From: Paramecium octaurelia
Taxonomy: Eukaryota > Ciliophora > Oligohymenophorea > Peniculida > Parameciidae
DNA length: 64,000 bases
Assembly: GCA_905182995.1 (NCBI GenBank)
Contig: CAJJDP010000159.1
Span: 124,001 to 188,000, forward strand
Reading direction: 5' to 3'
Below the pieces are notes generated by a model. It was not told where the DNA came from. It saw nothing but the letters and a program-made list of their open reading frames with translations, and did not search any database. The stretch's first letter is position 1, and each line of letters opens with the position of its first letter. This document shows, one piece after another, positions 62,862 through 64,000 of the stretch. A program made the position numbers and the translations under genes.

Positions 62862-64000
62862 TCAAGGATTATTATTCTGAGGCGTGTCTTGGATATTATT
62901 CTAATTCTATTTCTTCTTATTTGGCACTGATATGAAGGCTTCATTGTACAATATTTATAACTTTTCTTACCTAGAAGAAGCTTGTATCTAAGCCTCTTGT
63001 TCATTTTGATCAGCATCATATTCAGAATCATCATCACATGTGAATATCTTGGTGTATCTGGTATCTGTTCTAGTATCTCCAGGTTTGATGAAATGACCTC
63101 TGAATTTTCGGTATTCTTTCTCATTCTTGTTATTAGCCTTGCCAGAATTGATTTTGGCATAAACCTTTTAGCAATGCTTAGGGATGAAGTCAAATTGTAA
63201 ATTATTGAGTTCAATTCTTTTGTTTTGTCTTTAATCATCCACTTCTGAAGGATCAACACTGCATTGCGAACTCTTTGGTTTTGATTTTCTCGTACTTGAT
63301 TTAAGCAACAAAGAGAACTCTTCCTCTTAGATTTATGTCAATGTGCATTCATTAAACCATTAATATTTTTAGAACCAGTCATTCTCCAAGATCAGATTCT
63401 TATACACCAATGTTTCCTTATTTTTTTTGATGTTTCTGAGCACCAAAGGATGAGATACCATTGTATCATTTGTACATTGTTCCACACTGATTTTCCTTAG
63501 GATGTCCAAGTATTCTACATAAAACATCAATTTCCTGTATTAGTTTCTGTTGATTACTTTCATATATGATTGATATCTGTCCACTCTGTCTGCTTAAAAT
63601 ACTCGAGCATGCATCAAATATAATCTTTCACATATCTCCGATGCTTCTATTAATTATTAACAGAGATATTGTTCGAATGGATCCAACCCTTTATTCTTCT
63701 GTTTGAATCCCTCTGAATTCAAAGTGTCTTTGGCTCTGAGTAGTATATATATGCTCAAATGTGATAATTTTAATCTGAATTCTGCATCTTTTTTTCCACA
63801 TCTCCTATGTTTCCTTTCCTTTGCAAACACTTCATCAATTGATTGGATTGCCTATTTTATATGTTGTGAAGAGATTCTACAAAATCTTCCCTTGTATAAT
63901 CTAAAAATTCAATTTAATTTACTTACTTAATTCCTGTTAATTAATAGAAATCGTTTAAGCCTTATCTTTTGACTCCTCTGGATTTGATATCACTTTCTAT
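62862..64000 (-). CDS. Unknown protein, partial (start beyond the window)
   Basis: Minus-strand frame running in from the right edge with one 26-nt intron (GTAAGT...TTTTAG, near 63900) and ending at TGA 62862. At least 370 residues. N-terminal visible part: VFAKERKHRRCGKKDAEFRL, followed by helical segments (QLIEASEICERLYLMHARVF; RKLMFYVEYLDILRKI). The last ~130 residues are charged and low-complexity, with an acidic patch (DDDSEYDADQNEQEAQ) and Asn/Gln runs. No membrane segment or known domain recognised. Its stop lies 46 bp from the K+ channel stop (convergent). Confidence 0.65.

Noticed and set aside
62681-63259. A 192-codon minus-strand frame with hydrophobic C-terminus
   Set aside because: It overlaps the 3' end of the partial minus gene in another frame and the K+ channel tail. 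The hydrophobic stretch is the antisense of a Lys/Gln-rich coiled coil.

Overview
The window reads as a piece of a ciliate somatic (macronuclear) genome, most likely Paramecium or a close relative. It is very AT-rich. Long protein-like frames appear only when TAA and TAG are read as glutamine and TGA is the sole stop. Genes lie close together on both strands and are cut by tiny GT...AG introns of about 18-34 nt, most of them starting GTA and ending TAG. A 2,496-codon cysteine-rich gene of the Paramecium surface-antigen type strengthens the genus guess. All coordinates assume this code; introns were placed by eye from reading-frame continuity and family similarity.

Layout. 0-7 kb: an unknown protein, an RBR E3 ubiquitin ligase, a Kelch-repeat protein, a TMX2-like thioredoxin-fold membrane protein and a coiled-coil protein. 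6.9-14.4 kb: the giant secreted/membrane Cys-rich protein. 15.7-19.8 kb: a FAF2/UBXD8-like UAS-UBX protein and two or three unknown genes. 20-31.6 kb: an unusual array in which one ~1.5 kb unit, carrying a 275-aa gene, occurs five times (three copies on the minus strand, two on the plus strand), with single N bases at the joints. It flanks a unique core with two unknown minus-strand genes and an orphan coding-like fragment. 32-38 kb: a small unknown gene, EMC1, a MADS-box protein and two weak genes. 38-48.6 kb: two coiled-coil genes, a DEF8/Rubicon-like zinc protein, a signal peptide-EGF-TM-RING E3 ligase, an unknown gene, a Cys-rich/coiled-coil membrane protein and a quinone oxidoreductase. 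48.9-53.1 kb: two neighbouring paralogous protein kinases. 53.6-64 kb: an unknown gene, a spastin-type AAA ATPase, a long unknown gene, an oxysterol-binding protein, a macro-domain protein, a voltage-gated K+ channel and a partial unknown gene running off the window.

Several genes point to ER membrane biology and protein quality control (EMC1, FAF2-like, TMX2-like, RBR, membrane RING, OSBP). Nothing shows co-regulation, and this grouping may be chance. I saw no rRNA, convincing tRNA, CRISPR array or recognisable transposon. Several otherwise convincing genes need a one-base frame change, usually at an A/T run, which looks more like sequence error than decay. The most unusual structure is the N-joined tandem/inverted repeat array, which may be an assembly artefact, a real rearrangement or a mixture.
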